Assembly (NCBI RefSeq): GCF_014203555.1
Contig: NZ_JACHJH010000003.1
Location: forward strand, 642,899 to 706,898
DNA length: 64,000 bases
Direction of reading: 5' to 3'
Source: Streptomyces olivoverticillatus
GTDB taxonomy: Bacteria; Actinomycetota; Actinomycetes; Streptomycetales; Streptomycetaceae
How positions within the stretch are numbered: the stretch's first letter is position 1; each line of letters begins with the position of its first letter. Under the pieces are notes generated by a model that ran no database searches, was not told the DNA's origin, and saw nothing but the letters and a program-made list of their open reading frames with translations. The position numbers and the translations under genes are program-made. Below, piece by piece: positions 33,452 through 43,510 of this stretch.

Positions 33452-33586
33452 CCTCGATATCCCGGATGTCCGACGTTTGCTCCGGCGGAGCTTGTGACGG
33501 CTCAGGATGTCATGAGGACACGGCTTCTCCGCCCGGCCCCCCTGACCGTGCCGCGTGGCCGGGCGGGAAGGCGGGCGGACGGGCGG

Positions 33587-34582
33587 TCAGGAGCCGCTGC
33601 CGTCCCGGAATGCGTGCAGCAGCCGCCCCGCGGCCGCACTCGCCGTCATGGTGCCCTCGCGCAGCGCCGCTTCGAGGCCGGGGCCCACCCGGCGCACCTC
33701 GGGGTGGTCGCGCAGCTCGCCCAACAGCTGCTCGCGCACCATCGTCCAGGCCCATTCCACCTGCTGCTCGCGGCGCCTGCCGTCCAGTTCCCCGGTCGCG
33801 CCGAGCACCCGGCGGTGCTGCTCCACCCGCTCCCACACCGCGTCCAGGTCCGTGCTCTCGCGCCCGCTGCAGGTGAGGACGGGAGGCTTCCAGGCGGCGT
33901 CCGGGGTCTGGAGCAGCCGCAGGGCCCCGGCGAGCTCCCGGGCGGCGGACTTGGCGTCGCGTTCGTGCGGGCCGTCCGCCTTGTTGACGGCGACGATGTC
34001 GGCGAGTTCCAGCACGCCCTTCTTGATGCCTTGCAGCTGGTCTCCGGTGCGGGCGAGGGTGAGCAGCAGGAAGGTGTCGACCATACCCGCGACGGCCGTC
34101 TCCGACTGGCCGACGCCGACGGTCTCCACGAGCACCACGTCGTAGCCGGCCGCCTCCATCACCACGATGGTCTCGCGGGTGGCCCGTGCCACGCCGCCGA
34201 GCGTGCCGGCGGTGGGCGAGGGGCGGACGAAGGCCGCGGGGTCGACGGCGAGCCGCTCCATCCGGGTCTTGTCGCCCAGGATGCTGCCGCCGGTCCGGCT
34301 GGAGGACGGGTCGACGGCGAGCACCGCCACCCGGTGCCCGAGGCCGGTCAGCATGGTGCCCAGGGCGTCGATGAAGGTGGACTTGCCCACCCCGGGCACG
34401 CCGGTGATGCCGACCCGCCGGGCCGCGCCCGCGTGCGGCAGCAGCTGCGTCAGCATCCGCTGGGCCAGCTCGCGGTGGTCGGCCCGGTTCGATTCGACGA
34501 GGGTGATGGCGCGGGCTATGGCCGCCCGCTTGCCGTCCAGCACGCCCTTGACGTAAGCGTCCAGATCAATCGTCCGTGCCAT
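33587..34582 (-). CDS. meaB: Methylmalonyl-CoA mutase-associated GTPase MeaB
   Basis: The 331-residue G3E-family P-loop GTPase has Walker [13 protein letters not shown] (59-69), switch [42 protein letters not shown] (Walker B region) and base-recognition VNKAD. MeaB loads and protects adenosylcobalamin in methylmalonyl-CoA mutase. It lies four bases after the mutB stop, completing the mutA-mutB-meaB operon. The ATG is preceded by only a weak ribosome-binding site, so it probably depends on translational coupling. Confidence 0.96.
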   Translation of the reverse strand: MARTIDLDAYVKGVLDGKRAAIARAITLVESNRADHRELAQRMLTQLLPHAGAARRVGITGVPGVGKSTFIDALGTMLTGLGHRVAVLAVDPSSSRTGGSILGDKTRMERLAVDPAAFVRPSPTAGTLGGVARATRETIVVMEAAGYDVVLVETVGVGQSETAVAGMVDTFLLLTLARTGDQLQGIKKGVLELADIVAVNKADGPHERDAKSAARELAGALRLLQTPDAAWKPPVLTCSGRESTDLDAVWERVEQHRRVLGATGELDGRRREQQVEWAWTMVREQLLGELRDHPEVRRVGPGLEAALREGTMTASAAAGRLLHAFRDGSGS

Positions 34583-34586
34583 GGGC

Positions 34587-36788
34587 TCACAGCTCGTGGC
34601 CGAGGACCCCGGCGAGGGTCTCCAGCAGGTCGTGGGCGGCGTCGGGGATGACCGTGCCGGGCGGGAAGACGGCGGCGGCGCCCATCTCCAGCAGGGTGGG
34701 GACGTCCTGCGGCGGGATGACCCCACCGACGACGATCACGATGTCCTCCCGGCCCTGCTCCGCCAGTTGCTCGCGCAGCGCGGGCACCAGCGTGAGGTGG
34801 CCGGCCGCCAGCGAGTTGACGCCCACGATGTGCACGTCCGCCTCCACCGCCTGCCGGGCGACCTCGGCCGGGGTCTGGAACAGCGGGCCGACGTCCACGT
34901 CGAAGCCGAGGTCGGCGAAGGCCGTGGCGATCACCTTCTGGCCGCGGTCGTGGCCGTCCTGGCCCATCTTGGCGACCAGGATGCGGGGACGGCGGCCGTC
35001 CTCCCGCTCGAACGCCTCGACCAGCGCGCGGGTTCGCTCCACTGCGGACGACGCTCCTGCCTCTTCGCGGTACACCCCGGAGATCGTACGGATCTGCCCG
35101 GCGTGCCGTCCGTAGACCTTCTCCAGGGCGTCGGAGATCTCTCCGACGGTGGCCATGGCGCGTGCCGCGTTCACGGCCAGGGCCAGCAGATTGCCTTCGA
35201 GGCCCGCGCCGGGGCCGGACTCGGCGGCCGCGGTCAGGGCGCGCAGCGCGTCCTGGCAGGCCGCTTCGTCGCGCTCGGCGCGCAGCCGCTGCAGCTTGGC
35301 GATCTGCTGGGCCCGTACCGAGGAGTTGTCGACCTTGAGCACCTCGATCTGCTCGTCGCTGTCGACCCGGTACTTGTTGACCCCGATCACCGGCTGCCGG
35401 CCGGAGTCGATGCGGGCCTGGGTGCGGGCCGCGGCCTCCTCGACGCGCAGCTTGGGGATGCCCGCGTCGATGGCCTTGGCCATGCCGCCGGCCGCCTCGA
35501 CCTCCTCGATGTGCTGCCAGGCGCGGCGTGCGAGGTCGTGGGTGAGCTTCTCGACGTACGCGCTGCCGCCCCACGGGTCGATGACCCGGCAGGTCCCGGA
35601 CTCCTGCTGAAGCAGCAGCTGGGTGTTGCGGGCGATGCGGGCGGAGAAGTCGGTGGGCAGGGCGAGGGCCTCGTCCAGGGCATTGGTGTGCAGCGACTGG
35701 GTGTGACCCTGGGTGGCGGCCATGGCCTCCACGCAGGTGCGCGCCACGTTGTTGAAGACGTCCTGGGCGGTCAGCGACCAGCCGGAGGTCTGCGAATGGG
35801 TGCGCAGCGACAGCGACTTGACGTTCTTGGGCTCGAACTGCTTGACGAGCCGGGCCCACAGCAGCCGGGCCGCGCGCAGCTTGGCGATCTCCATGAAGAA
35901 GTTCGTGCCGATGGCCCAGAAGAACGACAGCCGCGGTGCGAAGGCGTCCACGTCGAGGCCCGTGCCCAGGCCCGCGCGCAGGTACTCCACCCCGTCGGCG
36001 AGGGTATAGGCGAGCTCCAGGTCGGCCGTGGCGCCGGCTTCCTGGATGTGGTAGCCGGAGATGGAGATGGAGTTGTAGCGCGGCATCTTCTGCGAGGTGT
36101 ACGCGAAGATGTCGGAGATGATCCGCATCGAGGGCTGCGGCGGGTAGATGTAGGTGTTGCGGACCATGAACTCCTTGAGGATGTCGTTCTGGATGGTCCC
36201 GGCCAGCTTCTCGGGCGGTACGCCCTGTTCCTCGGCGGCGACGATGTAGAGGGCGAGGACGGGCAGCACGGCGCCGTTCATCGTCATCGACACGCTCATC
36301 CGGTCCAGCGGGATGCCGTCGAAGAGCTGCCGCATGTCGTGGATCGAGTCGATGGCCACGCCCGCCATGCCGACGTCGCCGGTGACGCGCGGGTGGTCGC
36401 TGTCGTAGCCGCGGTGGGTCGGCAGGTCGAAGGCGACGGAGAGGCCCTTCTGGCCGGCCGCGAGGTTGCGGCGGTAGAAGGCGTTGGACTCCTCGGCGGT
36501 GGAGAAGCCCGCGTACTGCCGGATGGTCCAGGGCTGGTTGACGTACATCGTCGGGTAGGGGCCGCGCAGGTAGGGCGCGATGCCCGGATAGGTGCCCAGG
36601 AAGTCGACGCCGGCCAGATCCTCGGCGGTGTACAGCGGCTTGACGCCGATGCCCTCGGGGGTCTCCCAGACCAGGTCCTCGGCGCGGTGGCCGGTGCTCT
36701 CCTTCAGCGCCGTGCGCCACTGGGCGAGGTCGGCGGGGGCGGCGCCGGCCGGGCCCAGTTCGATGCCGGAGAAGTCGGGGATCCGCAT
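34587..36788 (-). CDS. mutB: Methylmalonyl-CoA mutase large (catalytic) subunit
   Basis: The 733-residue catalytic subunit has a TIM-barrel substrate domain ([55 protein letters not shown]) and a C-terminal B12-binding domain with the base-off DxHxxG motif in [15 protein letters not shown] and [10 protein letters not shown] plus [11 protein letters not shown]. It converts succinyl-CoA and (R)-methylmalonyl-CoA, feeding propionate catabolism or supplying methylmalonyl-CoA for polyketides. The A of its ATG is the last base of the mutA stop (TGATG), indicating tight coupling. Confidence 0.97.
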   Translation of the reverse strand: MRIPDFSGIELGPAGAAPADLAQWRTALKESTGHRAEDLVWETPEGIGVKPLYTAEDLAGVDFLGTYPGIAPYLRGPYPTMYVNQPWTIRQYAGFSTAEESNAFYRRNLAAGQKGLSVAFDLPTHRGYDSDHPRVTGDVGMAGVAIDSIHDMRQLFDGIPLDRMSVSMTMNGAVLPVLALYIVAAEEQGVPPEKLAGTIQNDILKEFMVRNTYIYPPQPSMRIISDIFAYTSQKMPRYNSISISGYHIQEAGATADLELAYTLADGVEYLRAGLGTGLDVDAFAPRLSFFWAIGTNFFMEIAKLRAARLLWARLVKQFEPKNVKSLSLRTHSQTSGWSLTAQDVFNNVARTCVEAMAATQGHTQSLHTNALDEALALPTDFSARIARNTQLLLQQESGTCRVIDPWGGSAYVEKLTHDLARRAWQHIEEVEAAGGMAKAIDAGIPKLRVEEAAARTQARIDSGRQPVIGVNKYRVDSDEQIEVLKVDNSSVRAQQIAKLQRLRAERDEAACQDALRALTAAAESGPGAGLEGNLLALAVNAARAMATVGEISDALEKVYGRHAGQIRTISGVYREEAGASSAVERTRALVEAFEREDGRRPRILVAKMGQDGHDRGQKVIATAFADLGFDVDVGPLFQTPAEVARQAVEADVHIVGVNSLAAGHLTLVPALREQLAEQGREDIVIVVGGVIPPQDVPTLLEMGAAAVFPPGTVIPDAAHDLLETLAGVLGHEL

Positions 36789-38668
36789 CACGCCACTCCC
36801 ATGCGGTCGAGGACGGTGGAGAGGACGGCGACCGCGTCGCCGCCCGCGAAGACGAACTCGTCGACTCCGGCTCGCCGGTAGGCTTCGCGCCGCTCCCCCG
36901 GTCTGCCCGCGAGGAACACCTGCCGGGCGCCCGCTTCCTTGAGGGCGGCGGCGACGGCTTCGGCGTGCTCGGCGTACAGCGTGTCGCTGGAGCACAGGCA
37001 GGCCACGGTGGCGCCGCTGCCGGCGAACGCCGCGGCGGACGCCGCGGGGGTCTCGGGCGCCGTGCACGGCACGGGCTCGATGCCGCCGGCCTGGAAGAGG
37101 TTGGCGGCGAAGGTGAGCCGCCCGGTGTGCGCGGCGGCGGGGCCGAGCGCGGCGAGGAAGGCGCGGGGCCGGTCGCCGGTGGCGGCGAGGTGGGCGTCGG
37201 AGCGGGTCCGCAGCTCCTCGTACGCCTCGTCCCGGCGGACGACGGGCAGGCCGCCGGCCGGGGCGGCGGGGGCGGGGTCCCGGTGCACCGGCTCCTCGCC
37301 GAGGTGCGGGAACTCGCTGACGCCGGTGATGGGTTCGCGGCGTGCGGCCAGGTCGGCGCGGCGGTCTTCCCAGGTGGCGGCGAGGCGCTCGGCGACCAGC
37401 CCGGAGCGCAGCGCGGCGGCCTGCCCCCCGGCGCGCTCGATCTCCCGGAACCACTCCCAGGCGGCGTGGGCGAGTTCGTCGGTGAGCCGCTCCACGTACC
37501 AGGAGCCGCCCGCCGGGTCGATGACGCGGGCCAGGTGGGACTCCTCCAGCAGGATCGTGGAGGTGTTGCGGGCGATCCGGCGGGCGAAGGCGTCGGGCAG
37601 GCCGAGGGCGTGGTCGAAGGGCAGCACGGTGACGGCGTCGGCGCCGCCCACTCCGGCGCCCAGGCAGGCGACGGTGGTGCGCAGCATGTTCACCCACGGG
37701 TCGCGGCGGGTCATCATCACCGAGGAGGTGACGGCGTGTTGGCGCTGGGCTCCGGCCGCGGGCGCGCCGCCGCTGACCTCGGCGACGCGGGCCCACAGCC
37801 GCCGTGCGGCGCGCAGCTTGGCGATGGTCAGGAACTGGTCGGCGGTGGCCGCGTAGCGGAACTCCAGCTGGGCCAGGGCCTCTTCGACGGTGAGCCCGGC
37901 GTCGGTGAGCGCGCGCAGGTAGGCGACACCGGTGGCGAGGGAGGCGCCCAGCTCCTGTGCGGCGGAGCCGCCCGCCTCGTGGTAGGGCAGGGCGTCGACG
38001 GTCAGGGCGCGCAGGCCGGGGTACTCGCGGGCGCACTGCACGGCGAGGCCGGCGGCGGCCGCCAGCGGCCCGGCGAGGTCGTCGCCGCCGCTGCGGGCGG
38101 CGGTGCCCAGCGGGTCGGCGCCGAGGTTGCCGAGGGCTGCGGTGCGAGGCAGCTCGCGCTCGTCGTAGAGGCGCAGCAACTGCCGGGCGGCGGCCTCGAA
38201 CTCGGCGCCCGCGTCGAGGACGACGGGGGCGAGGTCGAGGTAGACGCCGTCGAGGGCGGCCGGCAGGGCGTCGACGGGCAGTCCGCGCTCGCCGGCAGTG
38301 AGCCAGAGGGAGGTGACGCCGTTCTCCAGGTCGGCCAGGATGGCCTCGTTGGCCCGGCGCGGCTCCGAGCGGGCGTGGTTCTGGCGTACGTCCCAGCCCG
38401 TGACGGCCGTGCCCTCGGGCCGGCCGCCGCGGGTGAACGGCGGGAAGCCGGGCCGGCCGGGGTCGGGCGCGCCATCCTCGGCCGTGTAGAGCGGCCGGGT
38501 CGCGAGCCCGTCCTCGAGCGCGGTGGCCAGCGCTTCCTCGGCCGCCGGACCCTCGGCCGCGGTACCCGCCTTGCTCAGCACGCCTTCGACGAGGCGCTGC
38601 CACTGCTGGCGGGTGGCGTCCGGGAATTCGGCGGCCAGGGAGAAGCCGTCATCAGGCAGGACCGTCAT
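36788..38668 (-). CDS. mutA: Methylmalonyl-CoA mutase small subunit
   Basis: The 626-residue protein is homologous along its length to the mutase ([47 protein letters not shown]). The C-terminal domain lacks the DxHxxG cobalamin motif: the equivalent region ([21 protein letters not shown]) has no histidine ligand in that position. This is the known non-B12-binding partner subunit. It heads the operon with mutB and meaB. The start is ATG 38668, although the sequence directly upstream shows no strong ribosome-binding site. Confidence 0.95.
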   Translation of the reverse strand: MTVLPDDGFSLAAEFPDATRQQWQRLVEGVLSKAGTAAEGPAAEEALATALEDGLATRPLYTAEDGAPDPGRPGFPPFTRGGRPEGTAVTGWDVRQNHARSEPRRANEAILADLENGVTSLWLTAGERGLPVDALPAALDGVYLDLAPVVLDAGAEFEAAARQLLRLYDERELPRTAALGNLGADPLGTAARSGGDDLAGPLAAAAGLAVQCAREYPGLRALTVDALPYHEAGGSAAQELGASLATGVAYLRALTDAGLTVEEALAQLEFRYAATADQFLTIAKLRAARRLWARVAEVSGGAPAAGAQRQHAVTSSVMMTRRDPWVNMLRTTVACLGAGVGGADAVTVLPFDHALGLPDAFARRIARNTSTILLEESHLARVIDPAGGSWYVERLTDELAHAAWEWFREIERAGGQAAALRSGLVAERLAATWEDRRADLAARREPITGVSEFPHLGEEPVHRDPAPAAPAGGLPVVRRDEAYEELRTRSDAHLAATGDRPRAFLAALGPAAAHTGRLTFAANLFQAGGIEPVPCTAPETPAASAAAFAGSGATVACLCSSDTLYAEHAEAVAAALKEAGARQVFLAGRPGERREAYRRAGVDEFVFAGGDAVAVLSTVLDRMGVA

Positions 38669-38749
38669 GGGGGGAAGGCTAGGCGAGCGGGTGCGCCCGG
38701 CAGCAGGGGCAACGGCTGTGACCTTGGCCTCTTCCGGTTCCGGGGCGGC

Positions 38750-39775
38750 TCAGCGGGGTGTGCAGTCGCGGGCGGGTGCGTCGTGGGTGAGGACGCAAGC
38801 GATGGTCTCCCCGCGGCTCTTGCCGTAGCGCTCGGCGAGTGCGGTGCGGAAGTCGGCCCACTGGCGGCGGGTGTCGGTGATGGCTCCGTGCACGGCCCGG
38901 TCGAAGTTGTCGGCGGTGCGGCCGCGGGGGGTGGTGGGGTCGGCGGTGCTGCCGGCGACGGGGTCGATGAGGCCGGTGTCCTTGTTGAGGTCGCCGTGGG
39001 CGACGCGCTTGGCGCAGACGAGGGGCACCAGGGAGAAGCAGCCGGTGCTCAGGTCGCGCGGGACGTCCGAGGCCAGGGGCGGGCGGCCGGTCGAGAGGGC
39101 GAGGAGCGGGGAGGGCGCGGGCAGGCCGAGGCCGGGCGGGTTGGCCGTGCCGAGGGGACGGTCGGCCGCGGCCTTGTCGGCCCAGTTGCTGTGCGAGTAG
39201 AAGTCCTGGACGCCGTGCAGGGCGCGGCCGAAGCCCTCGATGGCCTCGCACTTGTTGCGCCCGGGTATGCCGAGCGTGAAGGTGCAGTCCTTGTTCAGGT
39301 CGCTTTCGGAGGGGGCAATTCCGCCGTCGGAATTGAGGGTTCCGCCCGCAGCGTCGACGCCCTCCCGGAAGCGGGTCTGCAGTTTGGCAACGCAGGCGAG
39401 CAGTTGGCGGGTGGCTTGTTCTCTGCTGCGCGGGTAGCCGGGGGTGGCGAGGAAGTCGGCGTTGTCGCAGTGCGCCTCGGGGGTGGCGGCCTCATCGGAG
39501 TCGGGTGCGCCGACCGCGCCGAAGGTGCCCTTGTGCCCGGCGACCTGGCCCAGGGAGCGGGGTTCGAAGCAGCTGCCGTCGGAGGGGGTGCCCGGTGCGC
39601 AGGCCAGGGCGGCGCGGGTGATGCGCTCGTGTTCGGCGTGCTGGCCGAGCGTGTTGACGGTGCCGAAGGCCTGGGCGGACGGCGCCTGGAGGGCGACCAG
39701 CGTCGGCGCGATCAGGGCCGCTGCGCCGATGAACAGCGCTCCGTGCCGGAATGGGGAGGGTCTGGAAGTCCACAT
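38750..39775 (-). CDS. Secreted CinY/Het-C-like protein (zinc-phospholipase-type fold suspected)
   Basis: The 341-residue exported protein has a signal peptide (GALFIGAAALIAPTLVALQ, then APSAQA cleavage). The mature part contains GQHAEHERITRAALAC and the diagnostic GRALHGVQDFYSHSNWAD, the histidine/aspartate cluster seen in the Het-C/zinc-dependent phospholipase C superfamily and in the CinY proteins of streptomycetes. Several cysteine pairs suggest disulphides. It may be a lipid- or surface-active enzyme, but activity is unproven. The start is ATG 39775 with AAAGG nine bases upstream. It is downstream of the SpoIIE-type gene by about 100 bp. Confidence 0.75.
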   Translation of the reverse strand: MWTSRPSPFRHGALFIGAAALIAPTLVALQAPSAQAFGTVNTLGQHAEHERITRAALACAPGTPSDGSCFEPRSLGQVAGHKGTFGAVGAPDSDEAATPEAHCDNADFLATPGYPRSREQATRQLLACVAKLQTRFREGVDAAGGTLNSDGGIAPSESDLNKDCTFTLGIPGRNKCEAIEGFGRALHGVQDFYSHSNWADKAAADRPLGTANPPGLGLPAPSPLLALSTGRPPLASDVPRDLSTGCFSLVPLVCAKRVAHGDLNKDTGLIDPVAGSTADPTTPRGRTADNFDRAVHGAITDTRRQWADFRTALAERYGKSRGETIACVLTHDAPARDCTPR

Positions 39776-39877
39776 GGTTTTCGGCCTTTTCAGGTCTTCG
39801 GGGTGCGAAGAGGCCAGTGGACCCGGCAAGGGCGGTGTGAGGCAATTTTATGTGGTGTGTGCAGCTTTCACGGGCCG

Positions 39878-41971
39878 TCAGTCGTCGGTCGTCCCTTCCG
39901 CCACCTCGTGCCGGCCCGGGACGATGAACTCGCACCACACGGACTTGCCGCCGCCGCGCGGCTCGACGCCCCAGACGTCGGCGAGCCGGTCGACGAGCAG
40001 CAGGCCGCGGCCCGAAACGCCCGACTCGCCGGGCTCGCGGCGGCGCGGCAGCGCGCTGGACTTGTCCTCCACCTCGACGCGCAGCCTGCGTTCGGGTCCG
40101 GTGAGCATGCGGATGGTCACCACGGCGGCCCCGTCGGTGTGCAGCAGGGCGTTGGTGACCAGTTCGTCCGCGACCAGCTCGATCTCGTCGGAGCGCTCCC
40201 GGGCACCCCAGGCCCGTACCGCGGCGCGGATCATGTGGCGGCCCGCGGAGAGGGCCTCGGGGTCGGCGGGGGCGATGTGCTGCTGCAGCCGCCCGCCGCC
40301 GCGGACGCCGGGCCCGTGCCGGCGCAGCAGGAGGACGGCCATGTCGTCCTCGCCGACGCGCTCGCCGATCACGTTGCACAGCCGGTCGGCGAGCTGGTGC
40401 AGGTCGTAGGGGCCGTCGCGGACGGCGCCGATGAGGCGGCGCATGCCTTCGTCGAGGTCGGAGCCGGGCTGTTCGACCAGGCCGTCGGTGAAGAGCAGCA
40501 GGGTCTCGCCCGGGTCGAGTTCGACGGTCGTGACGGGGTAGTCGAGGTGGCCGAAGTCGGCGGAGAGGCCGAGCGGCAGTCCGCCGGAGACGGGCAGCCG
40601 CCGGCAGGTGCCGTCGGTGTGCCGCAGCAGCGGGTCTATGTGCCCGGCGCGGACCACCTGCAGCACGCCGGTGGAGAGGTCGGCTTCGGCGTAGGTGCAG
40701 GTTGCGAAGCGGTCCGTGTCCAGTTCCTCCAGGAAGGAGGAGGCACGCGCCATGACGGTGGCCGGGGCGTGGCCCTCGGTGGCGTAGGCCCGCAGCACGA
40801 TGCGCAACTGGCCCATGACGGCGGAGGCATGGGTGTCGTGGCCCTGGACGTCGCCGATGACGGCGCCGACGCGGCCGCCGGGCAGCGGGATCACGTCGTA
40901 CCAGTCGCCGCCGATGTCCCGGCCCATCCGGGCGGAGCGGTAGCGGACGGCGATCTGGGCGCCGGGGATGTCGGGGATGCGGCGCGGCAGCATGGACTGC
41001 TGCAGGCCCTCGGCGAGGTCGTGCTCCTGGTCGAAGAGCATGGCGCGGGCGATGCTCTGGGCGAGGCTGGTGCCCAGGGCGATGAAGAGGTTCCGCTCCT
41101 GCTGGGTGAAGCCGCGCGCGTCCCGGTAGAGCAGGCCGAGGGCACCGATGGGGCGGGCGTGGGCGATCAGGGGGAGGTAGGCGGCGGAGCCGATGCCGAT
41201 GTCCCTGATGCGCTCCCACAGCCAGGGGTAGGAGGCGGCGAACTCCCCGGGGGACTCGATGAAGCGCGGGGCGAGGGTGCGGATGACCTCGCTCATGGGG
41301 AAGTTGTCGTCGACACGGGTGTAGCGGGTGCCGGGGATGAAGTGCTCCGAGGGGCCTTCGGCGACCAGGTGGATCCGCCCGGTCTCGACGAGGCCGAGGA
41401 CCAGCAGGTCGGAGCCGAGGTGCTTGACGGCCTGGGCATCCTTGAAGAAGTCGATGACGTCCTGGACGGTGCTGGCGTGGGCCAGGGCGGCGGTGATCGT
41501 CTCCACGACGCTGGTCTGGTGGCGGCGCTCCTCGTCGGCTTCCGGCCTGACCGGACTGCCGAGCTCTTCGGTGGCGTCGCGGACGATGCCGATGATGCGG
41601 TGCGGGCGGCCCTGCGCATCGCGCCGGATGCGGCCCTGCGCGTACGCCCAGCGGGTGGTGCCGTCACCGGTGCGGACACGGTAGTAGACGCCGTAGGCCT
41701 CGCTGCCGTCCTTGAGGGCCTGGGCGATCAGGCCGTCGGCGCGGGCCGCGTCCTCCGGCGGGAGCCGCCCGGCGATGTCCTCGACGCGGTGTACGGACGT
41801 GCCGGGCGGCACGCCGAGGACTTCCTGCGCCATGGGGTCCAGGTGCAGCCGGTCGCCGTCGATGTCCCAGTCGAAGCTGCCGATGCGATTGAGGGCGAGA
41901 CTCAGCTCGGGGCGAGCCGGCCAGTCGTCCGGCGGCGCTGCGTCGGCGGACGTCGCTCCCCGATCAACCAT
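39878..41971 (-). CDS. PAS-GAF-SpoIIE phosphatase with C-terminal RsbW-type ATPase
   Basis: The 697-residue multidomain signalling protein comprises a PAS domain (about 25-135), a GAF domain (about 150-315), a PP2C/SpoIIE phosphatase domain (about 335-560: IGGDWYDVIPLPGG, GDVQGHDTHASAVMGQ, LLLFTDGLVE, DDMAVLLLRR with metal-binding aspartates) and a HATPase_c_2 domain (about 570-690: ELVADELVTNALLHT, VSGRGLLLVDRL). It carries both the phosphatase and the kinase of a partner-switch in one chain, so it can both dephosphorylate and phosphorylate anti-anti-sigma factors in response to PAS/GAF ligands. No membrane segment is present. Confidence 0.93.
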   Translation of the reverse strand: MVDRGATSADAAPPDDWPARPELSLALNRIGSFDWDIDGDRLHLDPMAQEVLGVPPGTSVHRVEDIAGRLPPEDAARADGLIAQALKDGSEAYGVYYRVRTGDGTTRWAYAQGRIRRDAQGRPHRIIGIVRDATEELGSPVRPEADEERRHQTSVVETITAALAHASTVQDVIDFFKDAQAVKHLGSDLLVLGLVETGRIHLVAEGPSEHFIPGTRYTRVDDNFPMSEVIRTLAPRFIESPGEFAASYPWLWERIRDIGIGSAAYLPLIAHARPIGALGLLYRDARGFTQQERNLFIALGTSLAQSIARAMLFDQEHDLAEGLQQSMLPRRIPDIPGAQIAVRYRSARMGRDIGGDWYDVIPLPGGRVGAVIGDVQGHDTHASAVMGQLRIVLRAYATEGHAPATVMARASSFLEELDTDRFATCTYAEADLSTGVLQVVRAGHIDPLLRHTDGTCRRLPVSGGLPLGLSADFGHLDYPVTTVELDPGETLLLFTDGLVEQPGSDLDEGMRRLIGAVRDGPYDLHQLADRLCNVIGERVGEDDMAVLLLRRHGPGVRGGGRLQQHIAPADPEALSAGRHMIRAAVRAWGARERSDEIELVADELVTNALLHTDGAAVVTIRMLTGPERRLRVEVEDKSSALPRRREPGESGVSGRGLLLVDRLADVWGVEPRGGGKSVWCEFIVPGRHEVAEGTTDD

Positions 41972-42051
41972 AGATCCACTCTGCCACTTTTTGTCCGTTT
42001 CTTCGATGTGACTGCACGGTCGGGAGCGGTCCGGGTGGTACGGATACCGCC

Positions 42052-43482
42052 ATGGAGTGGTTCACGGCGTCCGGGTACTGGCTGAGCCGTCTGGTCCTGC
42101 AGCGGGCGCTCGCCGCCCTCTATCTGGTCGCCTTCACCACGGCGGCCCTGCAGTTCCGCGCCCTGTTCGGCGAGCGGGGCATACTGCCGGTGCCGCGCTT
42201 CACGGAGTACGTGCCACTGCGCAGGGCGCCCAGCGTCTTCCACCTCCACTACTCCGACCGCTTCTTCGCCGCCTGGGCGTGGGGCGGGGCGCTGCTGTCG
42301 GCCGCGGTGGTCGCGGGCGCCGCCGACGCGGTGCCGTTGTGGGCGTCGATGGCGATGTGGGCCGCGCTGTGGGTGCTGTACCTGTCGATCGTCAACGTGG
42401 GCCAGACCTGGTACGGATTCGGGTGGGAGTCCCTGCTGCTGGAGGCCGGTTTCCTCGCCGTCTTCCTCGGCAACGCCCGCACGGATCCGCCGGTGCTCGT
42501 GCTGTGGCTGCTGCGCTGGCTGCTCTTCCGCGTCGAGTTCGGGGCGGGGCTGATCAAGATCCGCGGCGACAGCTGCTGGCGCGATCTGACCTGCCTGTAC
42601 TACCACCACGAGACCCAGCCCATGCCCGGCCCGCTGAGCTGGTTCTTCCACCGGCTGCCCAAGCCGCTGCACCGCGTGGAGACGGCCGCCAACCACGTCG
42701 CCCAGCTGGTGGTGCCCTTCGGGCTCTTCGCCCCGCAGCCGGTGGCGAGCGTCGCCGCGGGCCTGATCATCTGCACCCAGTTCTGGCTCGTCGCCTCCGG
42801 CAACTTCTCCTGGCTCAACTGGGTGACGATCGTGCTCGCCCTCGCGGCCGTCGACGGATCCGCGGCGGCCGACCTGTTCTCGCTGCCCGCCCACGCGCCG
42901 CTGGGCGCGCCGCCCGTGTGGTACGAGGTCCTGGTCCTGGCCGCCACCGTCCTCGTGGTGGTGCTCAGCTGGTGGCCGGTGCGCAATCTGCTCTCCCGGC
43001 AGCAGCGGATGAACATGTCCTTCAACGCGTTCCACCTGGTCAACACCTACGGCGCCTTCGGCAGCATCAACCGCAGCCGCTACGAGGTGGTGGTCGAGGG
43101 CACCGACGAGGAGAAGGTCACCGCGCAGACGGTGTGGAAGGAGTACGGCTTCAAGGGCAAGCCCGGCGACGTACGACGGCTGCCGCGCCAGTACGCCCCG
43201 TACCACCTGCGGCTCGACTGGATGATGTGGTTCGCCGGGATCTCACCGGCCTACGCCCGCGACTGGTTCGGGCCGTTCGTCGAGCGGCTGCTGACCAACG
43301 ACCCGCCGACCCTGCGCCTGCTGCGGCACAACCCCTTCCCCCAGGCCCCGCCCACCCACGTCCGGGCCCGGCTCTACCTCTACCGCTTCACCACCTGGCG
43401 GGAGCTGCGGGAGACCGGCGCCTGGTGGCACCGCACCCTGGAGCGCGAATTCCTGCCGCCGGCGGCCCTGCGGCGCTCGTGA
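42052..43482 (+). CDS. Lipase maturation factor family membrane protein
   Basis: The 476-residue membrane protein has about six hydrophobic helices in its first 280 residues (YWLSRLVLQRALAALYLVAF, WAWGGALLSAAVVAGA, WASMAMWAALWVLYLSIVNV and others). It has the lipase-maturation-factor signature WYGFGWESLLLEAGF, FRVEFGAGLIKIRGDSCW and LTCLYYHHETQPMP. The C-terminal soluble half contains MNMSFNAFHLVNTYGAFG. The vertebrate member folds lipases in the ER; the bacterial role is unknown, perhaps in protein folding or membrane maintenance. It is divergent from the SpoIIE phosphatase across 80 bp. Confidence 0.9.
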   Translation: MEWFTASGYWLSRLVLQRALAALYLVAFTTAALQFRALFGERGILPVPRFTEYVPLRRAPSVFHLHYSDRFFAAWAWGGALLSAAVVAGAADAVPLWASMAMWAALWVLYLSIVNVGQTWYGFGWESLLLEAGFLAVFLGNARTDPPVLVLWLLRWLLFRVEFGAGLIKIRGDSCWRDLTCLYYHHETQPMPGPLSWFFHRLPKPLHRVETAANHVAQLVVPFGLFAPQPVASVAAGLIICTQFWLVASGNFSWLNWVTIVLALAAVDGSAAADLFSLPAHAPLGAPPVWYEVLVLAATVLVVVLSWWPVRNLLSRQQRMNMSFNAFHLVNTYGAFGSINRSRYEVVVEGTDEEKVTAQTVWKEYGFKGKPGDVRRLPRQYAPYHLRLDWMMWFAGISPAYARDWFGPFVERLLTNDPPTLRLLRHNPFPQAPPTHVRARLYLYRFTTWRELRETGAWWHRTLEREFLPPAALRRS

Positions 43483-43487
43483 GACAC

Positions 43488-43510
43488 CGCCCGGCCGCTC
43501 TTCCCGGGCG
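43488..43510. terminator. Bidirectional hairpin between convergent genes
   Basis: CGCCCGG (43488-43494) pairs with CCGGGCG (43504-43510) across a nine-base loop, between the LMF stop (43482) and the FAD monooxygenase stop (43511). Confidence 0.65.

Noticed and set aside
33452..33586. Possible graspetide precursor peptide for the ATP-grasp pair
   Set aside because: No short frame with a ribosome-binding site and a Thr/Ser/Glu/Asp-rich core lies in the 135 bp upstream, and the ligases lack clear MvdC/MvdD features.
34587..38603. Apparent 1,338-residue mutase fusion on the minus strand
   Set aside because: The upstream half is an out-of-frame shadow of mutA; the true mutB starts at 36788 by TGATG overlap with the mutA stop.
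36965..42085. A very long open frame (over 1,700 codons) on the plus strand
   Set aside because: It runs antisense through mutA, the CinY-like gene and the SpoIIE phosphatase, is Gly/Arg/Val-rich without domains, and is the usual GC-rich antisense shadow.
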